Shown here: positions 1-10,201 of the stretch, piece after piece | How the letters are laid out: each line of letters begins with the position of its first letter | Numbering within the stretch: position 1 is the first letter of the stretch | DNA from: Pseudomonadota bacterium | GTDB taxonomy: Bacteria > Desulfobacterota > Desulfobulbia > Desulfobulbales > SURF-16 | Assembly: GCA_018822545.1 (NCBI GenBank) | Contig: JAHJKA010000049.1 | Coordinates: 1 to 64,000, forward strand | Direction of reading: 5' to 3' | DNA: 64,000 nt | Translations under genes and position numbers: made by a program | The notes under the pieces: model-generated | Seen by the model: the letters and a program-made list of their open reading frames with translations, nothing else | Told to the model about the DNA's origin: nothing | Database searches by the model: none

Positions 1-1387
1 ACCCGGCCAGATAAGAGCCGATGGTGGCCGGCAGGACAAAATAACCATCGGCCAGGCCCTGCATCAGGGCGCTGGCCCCCAGACGATTGGCGCCATGATC
101 GGAAAAATTGGCCTCACCGAGCACAAAGAGACCCGGGATGGTGGACATGAGATTGTAGTCAACCCAGAGGCCGCCCATGGTGTAATGGACAGCGGGGTAA
201 ATCATCATCGGGGTGGTCATGGGGTCACTGGCCGTGATCTTTTCGTACATCTGAAAAAGATTGCCGTATTTGCGGGTGATGGTCTGCTCACCGTCACGCT
301 TGATGGCCTCGCTAAAATCAAGGTACACGGCCAGGCCGCTCTCACCTGCGCCCTTACCCTGATCGCACTGCTCCTTGGCATTACGGGAGGCCACATCACG
401 GGGCACCAGATTACCGAAGCTCGGATATTTCTGCTCGAGATAATAATCCCGCTCTACCTCAGGAATTTCGGCAGGCGGCCGTTTGTCCCCCGGTTTTTTA
501 GAGACCCAAACCCGGCCGTCATTACGCAGGCTTTCACTCATCAGGGTGAGCTTGGATTGATAATCGCCATGGACCGGGATACAGGTGGGGTGGATCTGGA
601 CGTAGCAAGGGTTGGCAAAACAGGCCCCGCGCTTATAGGCCCGGAAGGCCGCCGTGACATTGGAGGCCATGGCATTGGTGGAAAGATAAAAGGCATTGCC
701 GTAACCACCGGTGGCCAGCACCACGGCATGGCCCCCATGGCTCTCAAGTTCTCCGGTTACAAGGTTTCGTACGACGATTCCCTTTGCCTGGCCATTCTCG
801 ACCACCAGATCAAGCATCTCGCGCCGTGGCATCATGGTGACCTTACCCAGCTTTATCTGGCGCGACAGCGAGGAATAGGCGCCCAACAACAGCTGCTGGC
901 CGGTCTGGCCCCGGGCATAAAAGGTACGCGACACCTGAGCGCCGCCAAAGGAACGATTGGCGAGCTGGCCGCCATACTCCCGGGCAAAGGGCACGCCTTG
1001 GGCCACGCATTGATCGATGATATTATTGCTGAGCTGGGCCAGCCTGTAAACATTGGCCTCCCGGGACCGGAAATCACCGCCCTTGATGGTGTCGTAGAAG
1101 AGGCGAAAGACCGAGTCGCCATCATTCTGGTAATTCTTAGCGGCATTAATCCCGCCCTGGGCAGCAATGGAATGGGCCCGACGCGGGCTGTCATGGATGG
1201 TAAAACATTGCACGTTATAGCCAAGCTCAGCAAGCGTGGCAGCAGCCGAGGCCCCGGCCAGGCCGGAACCCACGACAATAATGGTATATTTACGCTTATT
1301 GGCCGGATTGACGAGCTTTGATGAAAAACAGTGCTTCTCCCATTTTTCTGCCAAGTTTCCGGCAGGTATTTTAGCGTCAAGTTTCAT
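1..1387 (-). CDS. sdhA: Succinate dehydrogenase/fumarate reductase flavoprotein subunit (3' end outside window)
   Basis: The frame is open from an ATG at 1387 to the left edge, giving 462 residues without a stop, so the C-terminus is missing. The N-terminus carries the FAD Rossmann signature [12 protein letters not shown] (about residues 38-49). [14 protein letters not shown], the segment carrying the FAD-attachment histidine, follows near residue 72. Later motifs include ATGGYGN, the active-site region IHPTCIP, and [10 protein letters not shown]. The sequence resembles the SdhA of the three-subunit B. subtilis/epsilonproteobacterial type rather than the E. coli type. The enzyme oxidises succinate or reduces fumarate at the membrane, passing electrons through SdhB and the cytochrome b subunit. 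It lies 47 bases downstream of sdhC; sdhB is expected just left of the window. Direction of catalysis cannot be told from sequence. Confidence 0.95.
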   Translation of the reverse strand, partial: MKLDAKIPAGNLAEKWEKHCFSSKLVNPANKRKYTIIVVGSGLAGASAAATLAELGYNVQCFTIHDSPRRAHSIAAQGGINAAKNYQNDGDSVFRLFYDTIKGGDFRSREANVYRLAQLSNNIIDQCVAQGVPFAREYGGQLANRSFGGAQVSRTFYARGQTGQQLLLGAYSSLSRQIKLGKVTMMPRREMLDLVVENGQAKGIVVRNLVTGELESHGGHAVVLATGGYGNAFYLSTNAMASNVTAAFRAYKRGACFANPCYVQIHPTCIPVHGDYQSKLTLMSESLRNDGRVWVSKKPGDKRPPAEIPEVERDYYLEQKYPSFGNLVPRDVASRNAKEQCDQGKGAGESGLAVYLDFSEAIKRDGEQTITRKYGNLFQMYEKITASDPMTTPMMIYPAVHYTMGGLWVDYNLMSTIPGLFVLGEANFSDHGANRLGASALMQGLADGYFVLPATIGSYLAG

Positions 1388-1434
1388 GGACAATGCCTTT
1401 TAATCAAATGAACATCAGAGAATAATGTCGGCTG

Positions 1435-2085
1435 CTAGCGTAAAAAACCATCCCACACGAGACCAAGGACAGGAATCACCATAAAAACCCCGGCAATAAC
1501 CACGGCACCCAGCAGGGCAAACCTCTCCAGGGTCAGATCGTAAAGGGGGTGATTGATTCCCAGGCTCTGCCATAAACTCCACAGACCATGGCTCAAGTGA
1601 AGGCCCAGGGCGGCAAGTCCGCCAATATAGAAAAAGGAAACAGGCTGGCTGGCAAACTCATTGCGGATAAGGACACTGATCGGGCCCGTATGACTGGCGA
1701 AATGGACGGTAACCAGATGAAAAACAAGCAAGGCCAGGATCAGCAGGCCGGAATAGAACATGGTGCGCGAGCCCGGGGTACGGCCCCCGGAAGAACGACT
1801 GACCTCGTAGCGCGAAGGCCGGGCCAGACTGTTTCGAATAAACAAACTGGTGCCAAAACTGATATGAACAAGAAATAACAAAAGCAAGGCCACCTCGGCC
1901 ACGGTCACCAACGGCCCGAGACCATGAAGATGGGCGGCATAACTGTTAAAGGCAGACTTCCCGAAAAAAATTGAAGTGTTGCCCAGCAGATGGACCACCA
2001 AAAAAAAGGCCAAACTCAAACCGCTCACGGCCATGATGTACTTGCGGCCCACTGAGGTGCCGCAAAAACGTCTCAAAACTTTCAT
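1435..2085 (-). CDS. sdhC: Succinate dehydrogenase/fumarate reductase cytochrome b subunit
   Basis: This 216-residue protein has about five hydrophobic segments. It contains the family landmarks SVGRKYIMAVSGL near the N-terminus, HLLGNTSIF, and GLHLSHGLWSLWQS. The histidines in or beside membrane helices (HLLGN, HISFG, HLVTVH, HLSHG) are the expected ligands of two b hemes. The start was placed at the ATG at 2085, where GGGAG lies seven bases upstream. The frame is open to 2133, but the extra 16 residues have no ribosome binding site. The gene precedes sdhA in the same operon. It anchors the dehydrogenase and exchanges electrons with the quinone pool. Confidence 0.92.
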   Translation of the reverse strand: MKVLRRFCGTSVGRKYIMAVSGLSLAFFLVVHLLGNTSIFFGKSAFNSYAAHLHGLGPLVTVAEVALLLLFLVHISFGTSLFIRNSLARPSRYEVSRSSGGRTPGSRTMFYSGLLILALLVFHLVTVHFASHTGPISVLIRNEFASQPVSFFYIGGLAALGLHLSHGLWSLWQSLGINHPLYDLTLERFALLGAVVIAGVFMVIPVLGLVWDGFLR

Positions 2086-2197
2086 GCACACTCCCGCAGG
2101 CATTCTCCAGGTATTAATACGGATACTCATCATAAAACAGCTGATGTTTTTTTGAAAGGGCTTTCAGGCGCAAGCAACATAGGACAGATCACAAAAC

Positions 2198-3220
2198 TCA
2201 TTTTTCAGCCAGTATCCTGGCCAGCAGCCGTTCCATACCACCCTCCTCCAGACGATACAGGCCTCTCTCTCGGGCCACCTGCCGGGCGCGCTTAAAATCT
2301 TCCGGAGCCAGAGGCCTATCCAAGGGTGGATAATCACCAGCATGAAAACAGGGATGGTATTGCCCCATCACATTGACGTACATGGAGGAAGAAAGTCCGG
2401 CTAAAAAACCAAAAATCTCCTCAGCCTCTTGAAGCCCGCCCGGCATAACAAGATGCCGGACCAAAAGTCCCCGTATCGCCAGCCCCTGACTGTCGAGTTC
2501 AAGATCACCCACCTGGCGGAACATCTCAGCAATGGCCGGCCTGGCAATATCAGGATAATCTGCGGCTACGCAGAATTTCTTGGATGAATGCGGGTCAATG
2601 AACTTAAAATCAGGCATGTAGATATCCACCACACCGTCAAGAAGACGTAAGGTCTCGACACTGTCATAGCCGCTGGAATTATAGACCAAAGGGATGGTCA
2701 AGCCCCGTTCACAGGCCAGAACCAGGGCAGCGAGAATCTGGGGTACCACATGGGAGGGCGTAACGAGATTGATATTATGGCAGCCCTGCTTCTGGAGGCT
2801 GATCATCATGGCAGCCAGCTGGCTGCTTTCAACCTCTACTCCCGCACCGCCATGACTGATTTCATGATTTTGGCAAAAGACGCAGCGCAGATTGCAGTGA
2901 CTAAAAAATATGGTCCCAGAACCTGCCACCCCGGACAGCGGCGTTTCTTCGCCGAAATGGGGTTCATAACTCGCCACCATGGCCCGCGCTCCTGTCTTGC
3001 AAAACCCCTTTTCTCCGTCCAGCCGATTAACCTCGCAGCACCGCGGACAGAGCGAACAGCAAGCCAGACGCGCCTGAGCCTGTTCGGCCCGCTGCCGAAG
3101 TTCTCCTAAAATATGAAGCTTCAAGTATGAAGGTGACATGGTGGCAGGTTGAGGTGCTTGAGATTTTTTTGGAACATCATAGCTTCGCCATGGCAGGGAC
3201 CCCAATCCGCATCGCCACAT
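2198..3220 (-). CDS. Radical SAM protein, PflA/PflX-like (COG1313 type)
   Basis: The protein contains the radical SAM cluster motif CNLRCVFCQ, with three cysteines in CxxxCxxC spacing. A second cysteine-rich N-terminal patch (CCSLCPRCCEVNR, then GFCKTG) is typical of the AmmeMemoRadiSam/PflX-like branch. The N-terminal cluster region is followed by a partial TIM barrel with LVYNSSGYDS and DIYMPDFKF. Family members resemble pyruvate formate-lyase activating enzyme, but most have no proven substrate. The start is uncertain: ATG at 3220 (340 residues) or ATG at 3139 (MSPSYLK, 313 residues), neither with a convincing ribosome binding site. The gene begins 25 bases after the histidine kinase stop, so it may share that transcript. 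Confidence 0.85.
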   Translation of the reverse strand: MWRCGLGSLPWRSYDVPKKSQAPQPATMSPSYLKLHILGELRQRAEQAQARLACCSLCPRCCEVNRLDGEKGFCKTGARAMVASYEPHFGEETPLSGVAGSGTIFFSHCNLRCVFCQNHEISHGGAGVEVESSQLAAMMISLQKQGCHNINLVTPSHVVPQILAALVLACERGLTIPLVYNSSGYDSVETLRLLDGVVDIYMPDFKFIDPHSSKKFCVAADYPDIARPAIAEMFRQVGDLELDSQGLAIRGLLVRHLVMPGGLQEAEEIFGFLAGLSSSMYVNVMGQYHPCFHAGDYPPLDRPLAPEDFKRARQVARERGLYRLEEGGMERLLARILAEK

Positions 3221-3245
3221 AACAGAGCAGGCACTCCAGAAGGAG

Positions 3246-5885
3246 TTAATCCTTTTTTTTCAGCAAATGCTCTTCTGTCTTCGATAAAGCCTTACGAATG
3301 CTTTGAGAAAGCACCTCAAAATCAACAGGCTTTTCAAGATAGATTTTAATACCGAAATCCTTGCTCGTTTCCTCTGAAACATTGCTACTGTAGCCGGAAC
3401 ACAAGATAACGGGCATCTCGGGTCGTATCTCAAGAATTTCCCTGATCATTTCCGTGCCGAGCATGTGGGGCATTGTCTGATCTGTAAGAATAAGATCAAA
3501 AGTATCCGGGTTGTTTTTAAAGACAGCAACAGCCTCTGCACCGCTATTACAGGCGGTCACATCATAGCCCAGGTACTCTAAACGTTTCAGCATAATCTCA
3601 AGGACAATCTTCTCATCATCAACTATCAAAATTCGCTCAGAGCCACCGATAAGATCTATGTCCCCCCCATCAACCGGATCAACTTCTTTATCGATAACGG
3701 GAAAATAGATCCTGAAACAGGTACCGGTGTCAGGATCGCTGGTAACACGAATCAGCCCACCATATTCTGCAACGATACCATGGACCACCGCCAAGCCCAT
3801 GCCTGTGCCGCTGCCGACCTCCTTTGTGGTGAAAAAGGGGTCAAAAATGCGATCCTTTACCTCAGGCTCAATACCTCTACCGGTATCAGAAACAGACAAC
3901 ACAACATATTCACCGGGTATCGCCCCCGGCTCGCCAAGCAAATCTTCCTCCTGCAGGTGCTCCTGGACAAGAGTGACCGTAAGTATGCCTTTCCCTGTAT
4001 CCATGGCCTGGACCGCATTGGTGCATAAATTCATCACAACCTGATGGATTTTCATGGGGTCAGCAAGAATTGCCCCTATTGATGTATCAATATCTTCCTT
4101 GATTTCGATACTGCTGGGAATTGTTGAGCGCAGCAGTTTCAAGACCTCTTTCACTATCGTGTAAGGGGCAAGGGATATAATTTCATGCTGATCCTTGCGG
4201 CTGAATGAAAGAATCTGCCGCACCAGATCTCTGGCCCTCATACCGCCCTTTATGACCTCTCGAATCTCTTCGACAGCGGGTTGCCCTTCAATATTACTTA
4301 GTTCCGCCATCTCGGCATAACCGATGACCCCCACCAGAATATTATTAAAATCATGGGCGATGCCACCAGCAAGGGTGCCGATGGCCTCCATCTTATGGGC
4401 CTGGCGAAGTCTGATTTCAAGAAGTTCCTTTTCTTGCTCAACCTGTTTTTTATCCGACAGATCAAGGGCCTGGCAGACAACAGCCTGAAATTCCCCCTTT
4501 TTGCCATACATTACACTGGAGGAAAACAACACCGGATACTCACGACCATTTTTTCCCCGATAGAACGTTTCTCGTTTATTAATGTGGGCGTGCTTTTTTA
4601 ATTCAGTAAAAAGCGCTTCCTGAATGATACGGGAAAAGGGTTCGCCGATTAATTCATCCTCCTGAAAACCCAATAATGCGAGAGTCGCGGCATTTACTGT
4701 CTCGATCTGTCCCTCTGCATCCAAAACAATGAGTGAGTTGGTCATTGTTTGAAAAATTCTGTCCACATAATCCTTTGATACCGTTGTTTTTCTCAGATCA
4801 AGGGCCATAGCGTTAAAACTGTCAACAAGCATGCCAACTTCCCCTGTGGCAGTAATCGCAATTTGTTCAGAAAATTCCTCATGGGATAATTTCTGGACAG
4901 AGTCTGCCAACTTGACAAGGGGCAGCGAAAGATACTTGGACACAAAAAAGGCAGCGATAATGACGAGACAAAAAGATACCATAAAAACAATTGCCAGAAA
5001 GCGAAGCACCCTTTGCACATCCTGATAGAGCAAGGCCTCAGGAATACTAATACACACCTTCAAAAGCGGGGAATTATCGCCAATTGCCAGATCGCTGCTG
5101 GCAACCAAACCACCCTGAGGGGTAGAAACGTTGATTTTGGAGGGGGCACTCTGTATCGAAAAAGGACGAGGATCAAGGATGTCTTGACCTGATGCGCTCG
5201 TAAGAACCTGCCCGTCCGCTGAAAAAATCCAGACAGGATTTTCAGCAAAGATCTTGATGGCCCGGGCAAATGCAAAAAAATCACCCAAATTATAATCGAT
5301 TATAACCGCACCACCGAATTCACCTATGTCAGGGTCGATTTTGGGGATACCGATTGAAAAAAGATAGTCGCCATCCTGATCGGCCGAAAGCCCGGTATGG
5401 ATAATACTTCCGGGTGGTGAGGCCTCAAGGTCAACAAACAATTTACTTTCACGAAAAGAACGATAGTCTCTCATCCTTCCCTGCTGCCCGACGACAACCT
5501 TATCCATTCCCCGGCTGTCAACAAATCGAATACGCTCTATGCCGGCAAAATACTTAATCTTTTGCAAAAAGAGCCTTTCAAGTGCCCTCGCATTGATATC
5601 CTGCGTACTCTCTGAAGACATCAGAAATTCATCCAATAAAGGATTGGCTGATAAAAGTTTCAGTTCCCGGATTAACGTTTCCTGGATGGTGTTGCGAAAG
5701 GTCTCATTAATACCCTCTAATTCACGGAAGACAGCTTCGTTGGCGTAGCTTGAGATGGAACTGCGGCTAAAGAGATAGTACGTCGTTGTCAGTGCACTAC
5801 AGACCACGATAAACACGGAAAGAAAGGCTATCAGCAGCCGGTGCAGAATTGATAAGCCCTGAATTTTAGTGTCGCCCTTTGCCAT
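3246..5885 (-). CDS. Hybrid sensor histidine kinase (periplasmic sensor, HAMP, PAS, HisKA, HATPase, receiver)
   Basis: The order is a membrane segment (about residues 15-39), a periplasmic sensor region of about 250 residues (Cache-like by position and size), a second membrane segment (about 294-317), HAMP (318-370), and PAS (374-480). The HisKA helix follows with GGIAHDFNNIL, phospho-acceptor His near 511. The HATPase domain has the N-box NLCTNAVQA, G1 DTGRGI and G2 GSGTGMGLA. A C-terminal receiver has acceptor Asp near 802 in LTDQTMP and the conserved Lys in LEKP. The ATG at 5885 overlaps the stop of the upstream binding-protein gene as TGATG, so translation is probably coupled. A TTG lies one codon earlier. 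No separate response-regulator gene is adjacent, so the output probably leaves through a phosphotransfer protein elsewhere. Confidence 0.93.
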   Translation of the reverse strand: MAKGDTKIQGLSILHRLLIAFLSVFIVVCSALTTTYYLFSRSSISSYANEAVFRELEGINETFRNTIQETLIRELKLLSANPLLDEFLMSSESTQDINARALERLFLQKIKYFAGIERIRFVDSRGMDKVVVGQQGRMRDYRSFRESKLFVDLEASPPGSIIHTGLSADQDGDYLFSIGIPKIDPDIGEFGGAVIIDYNLGDFFAFARAIKIFAENPVWIFSADGQVLTSASGQDILDPRPFSIQSAPSKINVSTPQGGLVASSDLAIGDNSPLLKVCISIPEALLYQDVQRVLRFLAIVFMVSFCLVIIAAFFVSKYLSLPLVKLADSVQKLSHEEFSEQIAITATGEVGMLVDSFNAMALDLRKTTVSKDYVDRIFQTMTNSLIVLDAEGQIETVNAATLALLGFQEDELIGEPFSRIIQEALFTELKKHAHINKRETFYRGKNGREYPVLFSSSVMYGKKGEFQAVVCQALDLSDKKQVEQEKELLEIRLRQAHKMEAIGTLAGGIAHDFNNILVGVIGYAEMAELSNIEGQPAVEEIREVIKGGMRARDLVRQILSFSRKDQHEIISLAPYTIVKEVLKLLRSTIPSSIEIKEDIDTSIGAILADPMKIHQVVMNLCTNAVQAMDTGKGILTVTLVQEHLQEEDLLGEPGAIPGEYVVLSVSDTGRGIEPEVKDRIFDPFFTTKEVGSGTGMGLAVVHGIVAEYGGLIRVTSDPDTGTCFRIYFPVIDKEVDPVDGGDIDLIGGSERILIVDDEKIVLEIMLKRLEYLGYDVTACNSGAEAVAVFKNNPDTFDLILTDQTMPHMLGTEMIREILEIRPEMPVILCSGYSSNVSEETSKDFGIKIYLEKPVDFEVLSQSIRKALSKTEEHLLKKKD

Positions 5886-8017
5886 CAATCCAACACAGAC
5901 GTTTCCACAATCTGCTCAATCCCCATCTGATCGGTAAGAATTATGCCAAGCATGTCCGCCCGTTTCCGGTTGACGATGAGCGGCCCGCGCTGAGGAGTCC
6001 GGGGTGGATAGGTTGCCGGACTCAGACCATTAACAAGGATATCAAAGCCGACCTGCACGGCCTCATAGCCTTGATTATAGCCGGAATCAAAGGCGACACA
6101 GAGACAACCTTTCTCCACAGCAAAGCCGGGCCCCACGGTTTCTGGAATAATGATATGGGTCAGATACCATTTCAACACTTCATCGGTGGAAACATTGTTG
6201 CCGGCCTTATCTTTAAGTGAAGCAAAATGTGCCAAAAAAAAGGCGTCAGTCTTGTGCTGGAGCTCCAGGGCCTTGGCCTGCCAGGATGCATAGTCGTCGG
6301 TAATCACCGTATCTACCAGAGTGAGGGGGAGTTCTTTTTTCTCTACCAGCCGCTCTATTGCCTTGGTGTAATTCCTCGCGGTATTTGAGCCATCAGAAAG
6401 GATAGCAAAGGACTTGATTCCCGGGGCAATGCTGCGCAGCAGATCAAAGCTCTCTAAGTAATACCCGCTCTGATAGATACCGGTGACATTATGCCCTGGC
6501 TTTTCTTTACTCTCAACCAAGCCATATTTTACCGGGGTATTATTAATTCCACAGAAGACAACAGGAACAGGAGAATCAAGAAATTTAGGCCCTAAAAATT
6601 TAGCAGCATTATCATCGTTCAGAAAAATAAGATCAGGTTGAAATTCTTTTGATTGTTCATAAAAAATAATACTCTTTGCTTCAATTTCGCCATCAGAACT
6701 TTGGCGCTTACTATCCATCCATAATTTCTTAATGATAAATCGTGAGGTGTCGACAAAATCATTTCTATCAAAATTTGCAACCTGCTGATCATTATCAAAA
6801 AAATTCAGCTCAAGCATGGCTGCATTAAACCCTTTTGTGATGCTCATAGTCCAGTCGAACTCCCGGTGGTAGCTATCAACAATAAGTATTTTCTTTTTTT
6901 CATGGGGAACAACTGCTGGGTCCTTGAGCACTGAAGCCTCTTCGATATACTCCTCGATACCCATTTCCTTACTGAGGGTGATGCCCAGCATCTTGGCTCG
7001 CTGCCTGTTTACCATAAGCGGGCCCCTTTTCGGGGCTCGGGGCGGGTAGGACGCAGGGCGAAAACCCTTGGCCAGGATATCATGGGCAATGCTCACAGCC
7101 TCATACCCCTGGTTATAGCCAGAATCATCTGCAGCACAAAGCCAACCCGCCTCTACCCGATAGCGGAACCCCACCGCCTCCGGGATGGTAATGTTTGCCA
7201 AATACCACTTTGCCGCCTCCTCGTTGCTGACCACCTTGCCGTTGTCATCCTTCAAGCCATTTGAAGAGGCGACAAAGAACGCATCCACCTTCTTCTGGAG
7301 TTCTAGGGCCTGTTGTTTCCATACCTCATAATCAGTCGTGGCAACGACAGCCATAAGCTTAAACGGCAGCTCCCCCTTGCGATCAAGATGCTCGATGGCC
7401 TTATTGTGAATCCTGCCGGTGGTCGTATCGTCTGAAAGAACGGCAAACGTCTTGACCTGAGGAACAATTTTTTTGAGCAGTTCAAGGCTCTCTTTATAGT
7501 ATGTTTTCTGATACACCCCGGTGACATTATGACCTGGCGTTTCAATACTGTCGACAAGGCCATATTTTACAGGGGTGTTATTAACCCCCCAGACAACGAT
7601 GGGAATTTTCGTATCGAGAAATTGATTTCCTATGTAATTGGCAGCATTATCGTCGCCGAGAAAAATAAGATCCGGATTAAATCGTTGAATAATCAATGAA
7701 AACTCTTTAGCGGTATTAGATTGTTCTTCCTTGCTCGGTTTCCTTTTGGTGTCCATCCACAAACGCGAGATAACTATCTTGGAGTTTTCAGCATAATCTT
7801 TGCTCTTGAATGCCTCTATTTCCTCCTGCTTCTCAAAATAACCAAAGGCCAACAGGGCATCACAAAGTCCCTGGCTCACATCCTGGGACCATTGATAGGC
7901 AGGATGATAGCTATCAACAATGATGATCCTGACTGGAGAGGTTACCTCAGCGCCCTGCCCTACGGAACAAAGCGCCCAGAGTGACAGGACAATCACGGCA
8001 AAGCTTATTTTTTTCAC
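5885..8017 (-). CDS. Periplasmic ABC-type binding protein with two tandem copies of the same domain
   Basis: A signal peptide (VKKISFAVIVLSLWALCSVGQG) begins at a GTG at 8017 that has AGGAG eight bases upstream; the frame stays open to 8089 without such support. The mature protein has two homologous halves of about 330 residues, starting near residues 30 and 372. Both repeat the same landmarks in order: IIVDSYH/LIVDSYH, DLIFLGDDNAA/DLIFLNDDNAA, NNTPVKYGLV, GHNVTGVYQ/GHNVTGIYQ, SGYNQGYEAV, YPPRAPKRGPL/YPPRTPQRGPL and the closing GI-E-Y/Q. The fold matches the ABC_sub_bind family (PF04392). No permease or ATPase is next to it. Instead it overlaps the downstream hybrid kinase by one base. I infer a sensory rather than transport role. 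Confidence 0.85.
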   Translation of the reverse strand: MKKISFAVIVLSLWALCSVGQGAEVTSPVRIIIVDSYHPAYQWSQDVSQGLCDALLAFGYFEKQEEIEAFKSKDYAENSKIVISRLWMDTKRKPSKEEQSNTAKEFSLIIQRFNPDLIFLGDDNAANYIGNQFLDTKIPIVVWGVNNTPVKYGLVDSIETPGHNVTGVYQKTYYKESLELLKKIVPQVKTFAVLSDDTTTGRIHNKAIEHLDRKGELPFKLMAVVATTDYEVWKQQALELQKKVDAFFVASSNGLKDDNGKVVSNEEAAKWYLANITIPEAVGFRYRVEAGWLCAADDSGYNQGYEAVSIAHDILAKGFRPASYPPRAPKRGPLMVNRQRAKMLGITLSKEMGIEEYIEEASVLKDPAVVPHEKKKILIVDSYHREFDWTMSITKGFNAAMLELNFFDNDQQVANFDRNDFVDTSRFIIKKLWMDSKRQSSDGEIEAKSIIFYEQSKEFQPDLIFLNDDNAAKFLGPKFLDSPVPVVFCGINNTPVKYGLVESKEKPGHNVTGIYQSGYYLESFDLLRSIAPGIKSFAILSDGSNTARNYTKAIERLVEKKELPLTLVDTVITDDYASWQAKALELQHKTDAFFLAHFASLKDKAGNNVSTDEVLKWYLTHIIIPETVGPGFAVEKGCLCVAFDSGYNQGYEAVQVGFDILVNGLSPATYPPRTPQRGPLIVNRKRADMLGIILTDQMGIEQIVETSVLD

Positions 8018-8345
8018 AAAGAACTCCTGGCTGAAAGCGTTAACCAATCGGGAATACACAATAATTTCAAGATAACCATGGAAAAACAAACCTCGCCGCC
8101 CACCTCAACCGTGGTGCATTCATGCATGGTATCAAAACCAAGACGAGGGATTCCAAAAAAAAATCTTTAAGAAGGAGATTCTTTTAATAAATAGACGAAG
8201 TACCCCATGTGCTCACGTAAAAACCAATACAAACATTAGAATTATCTGGATTAGGACCTATTTCATTATCCACCGCTCCAAGAGCGTGACGCAGGAAACC
8301 TTTCTGAGGAGATAAGTCCAGACAACATTCACCGTCTGAAAGATT
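8018..8345. other. Intergenic, 328 bases, no gene seen
   Basis: This lies between the Ycf46-type gene (ending at 8346) and the start of the tandem binding-protein gene, both read leftward. I see no open frame with a credible start, no strong terminator and no RNA gene. A weak hairpin (AATCT paired with AGATT) lies near 8167-8185. The promoter of the binding-protein/kinase operon should lie here. Confidence 0.5.
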
Positions 8346-9824
8346 TCAAGAGGCCGGACGAGCCCGTTTCTCTGCCCACTGGCGCAACTCTCCAATTTTC
8401 TCCTTATACGTCACCGAGAGGGGAACCGTTTCCTTAATTTCTGTCAGGATATCACCGTTGCTGACCTCCCTGCTCTCAGCAAAGGCGCGGTACAGCCCAG
8501 AGATCACCAACTGTTCGAGTTCAGCTCCGGTAAAACCAACCGATTCTACAGCAAATTTTTCAATATCAAAGGAGTCAGGATTCCTGTTTCTCTTTTTGAA
8601 ATGAATGGCAAGAATAGTCTTACGTTCTTTCAAGTCCGGCAGGTCAATAAAGAAGATTTCATCAAACCGACCCTTACGAAGGAGCTCAGGGGGAAGTTTT
8701 TCAATATTGTTAGCAGTGGCGATGACAAAAACAGGGGCTGTCTTTTCCTGCATCCAGGTCAGGAAGGTGCCGAAGACCCGGGCCGAGGTTCCTGAGTCGG
8801 AGTCGTTTTTCGAGCCCATGCCGGAAAAAGCCTTATCTATCTCGTCCATCCACAAAATATTCGGCGCCAGGGATTCAGCAATCTTGATGGCGTCGCGCAT
8901 GTTTTTTTCTGAAGAACCGATATAGGAGTCAAAAATCTTGCCCACATCAAGCTTGAGCAGAGGCAGGCTCCACAAAGAGGCCGTGGCCTTGGCGGCCAAC
9001 GACTTGCCGCAGCCCTGAACACCGAGAAGTAGAAGTCCTTTTGGCTCAGGCAACCCGAAATCTCGAGCCTTCTGACTGAACGCCAGCCCCCGTTGACTCA
9101 GCCATTTCTTGAGCATATCCAGGCCGCCGACATTTTTCATATCTTCTGAAAAATCGTAATAATCAAGCATGCCTGATTTGCGGATCACCTTCTTTTTTTC
9201 GGAGACCACAAAAGGCAGATCTTGGGCATCAAAGGACTTGTCCCTGACCACCAATTTGGCAAAAAGATTTTCCGCTTCCATTTCGGTGAGACCACGGGCG
9301 GCATTGACTACTTTTTCAATGAGTACCGCATCAAGATTGGCAGTAATTTTATTGATATCGGTCAGCGGCGTGATGATATCCATCAGGATGCGCTTGAGAT
9401 CTTCCGTATTCGGCAAAGGAATATCGATGGGGGTGATGGCATTTTCCAGACCAGGAGGTAAAACAAGGGCCGGCGCAATGATGCAGACGGTTTTGAAGCT
9501 TTTTTTCAGATTCGCAACCAGATCCCGTAGCTTACGGATGATCTGCGGCTGATCAAAAAAAGCATGGAAATCTTTAAGAACAAATATGCCAGGATCGTCG
9601 TGATCCATTATCGCCGCTAACGATTTAAACGGGTCCTTACCACGACTAAAGCGGTCGGTGTTGTAGAACCCTTCGGTCATGCTCCAGAAATAACAGGGTT
9701 TCTTGGCCTTTCGTGCCGCCTCTTCAAGGAGGCGTTCGGCCCGATTTTCCTCGGAGCTGATGATGTAGAGAATGGGATAGCGAGATTTGACATATAAAAC
9801 TACTTCCTCGACCAGATCTTCCAT
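8346..9824 (-). CDS. AAA-family ATPase, Ycf46-like
   Basis: This 492-residue protein has a degenerate N-terminal ATPase-like half ([17 protein letters not shown], then a region with GIFVLKDFH). The C-terminal AAA domain has Walker A GVQGCGKS near 268-275, Walker B ILWMDEID near 323-330, sensor ATANN, and an arginine-finger region LLRKGRFDE. The combination of an inactive N-half and an active C-terminal AAA module matches the Ycf46 family of chloroplasts and bacteria. In cyanobacteria that family has been linked to inorganic carbon use; its role here is unknown. The gene is divergent from the following operon and appears monocistronic. Confidence 0.85.
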   Translation of the reverse strand: MEDLVEEVVLYVKSRYPILYIISSEENRAERLLEEAARKAKKPCYFWSMTEGFYNTDRFSRGKDPFKSLAAIMDHDDPGIFVLKDFHAFFDQPQIIRKLRDLVANLKKSFKTVCIIAPALVLPPGLENAITPIDIPLPNTEDLKRILMDIITPLTDINKITANLDAVLIEKVVNAARGLTEMEAENLFAKLVVRDKSFDAQDLPFVVSEKKKVIRKSGMLDYYDFSEDMKNVGGLDMLKKWLSQRGLAFSQKARDFGLPEPKGLLLLGVQGCGKSLAAKATASLWSLPLLKLDVGKIFDSYIGSSEKNMRDAIKIAESLAPNILWMDEIDKAFSGMGSKNDSDSGTSARVFGTFLTWMQEKTAPVFVIATANNIEKLPPELLRKGRFDEIFFIDLPDLKERKTILAIHFKKRNRNPDSFDIEKFAVESVGFTGAELEQLVISGLYRAFAESREVSNGDILTEIKETVPLSVTYKEKIGELRQWAEKRARPAS

Positions 9825-9967
9825 GACGCACCGTGTTAAGGGTTAATATTTTTTAATTATTGTAGATAACAACGAACAAATTTACCATTTTCTGTATACT
9901 CTCACCTTCAGAACCCATTCTCGCTGTCCATCTTTATTTTTTGCATTATATCCTATGATGGGACGAT

Positions 9968-9982
9968 GGGGAAAAATTCCCC
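9968..9982. promoter_or_regulatory. Perfect inverted repeat, candidate operator
   Basis: The sequence GGGGAAAAATTCCCC is a perfect inverted repeat (GGGGAA, three bases, TTCCCC). It lies in the divergent region about 100 bases upstream of the candidate promoter of the binding-protein/OmpA operon. There is no downstream T-run, so it is not a terminator. A protein-binding role is inference. Confidence 0.3.
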
Positions 9983-10083
9983 GGTCACGAAAAATTCACG
10001 ACGAAAACTCACAATAACTGTTAAGATGAGCTTTTCAAAGAAAATATCCTTTAATATGAACTTCTTAAGAATTCATTCTATGG

Positions 10084-10113
10084 TTGAATTTTTTTGTGCT
10101 TTCACTATAGAAT
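10084..10113 (+). promoter_or_regulatory. Candidate sigma-70 promoter of the 10.2-19.5 kb operon
   Basis: TTGAAT (10084-10089) is followed after 18 bases by TAGAAT (10108-10113), five of six matches to the -10 consensus. A 16-base spacing to TATAGA is also possible. The operon's first ATG is about 90 bases downstream and has AAGGAA as ribosome binding site. Confidence 0.4.
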
Positions 10114-10201
10114 GTTCCCCACCCCTGTATCATCCGCACGGCAAAGAGGTCGGAAAGGCTCCAGTCCTAATCATTAAAATCGATAAAATGAAGGAATCTT
10201 T

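Larger units (their letters stand above)
9825..10201. other. Divergent intergenic region, 377 bases
   Basis: The region separates the leftward Ycf46-type gene from the rightward operon. It contains the palindrome GGGGAAAAATTCCCC (9968-9982), the palindrome TTCTTAAGAA near 10062, and the candidate promoter at 10084-10113. No credible gene is visible. Confidence 0.6.

Noticed and set aside
95-1321. A 408-codon open frame on the plus strand
   Set aside because: It is antisense to sdhA, whose minus-strand reading has clear FAD and active-site motifs; the plus-strand product has none.
2140-2180. Hairpin GAAAG/CTTTC near the T-tract between the radical SAM gene and sdhC
   Set aside because: On the minus strand, the direction of transcription, the hairpin is followed by A residues, so it is not a terminator.
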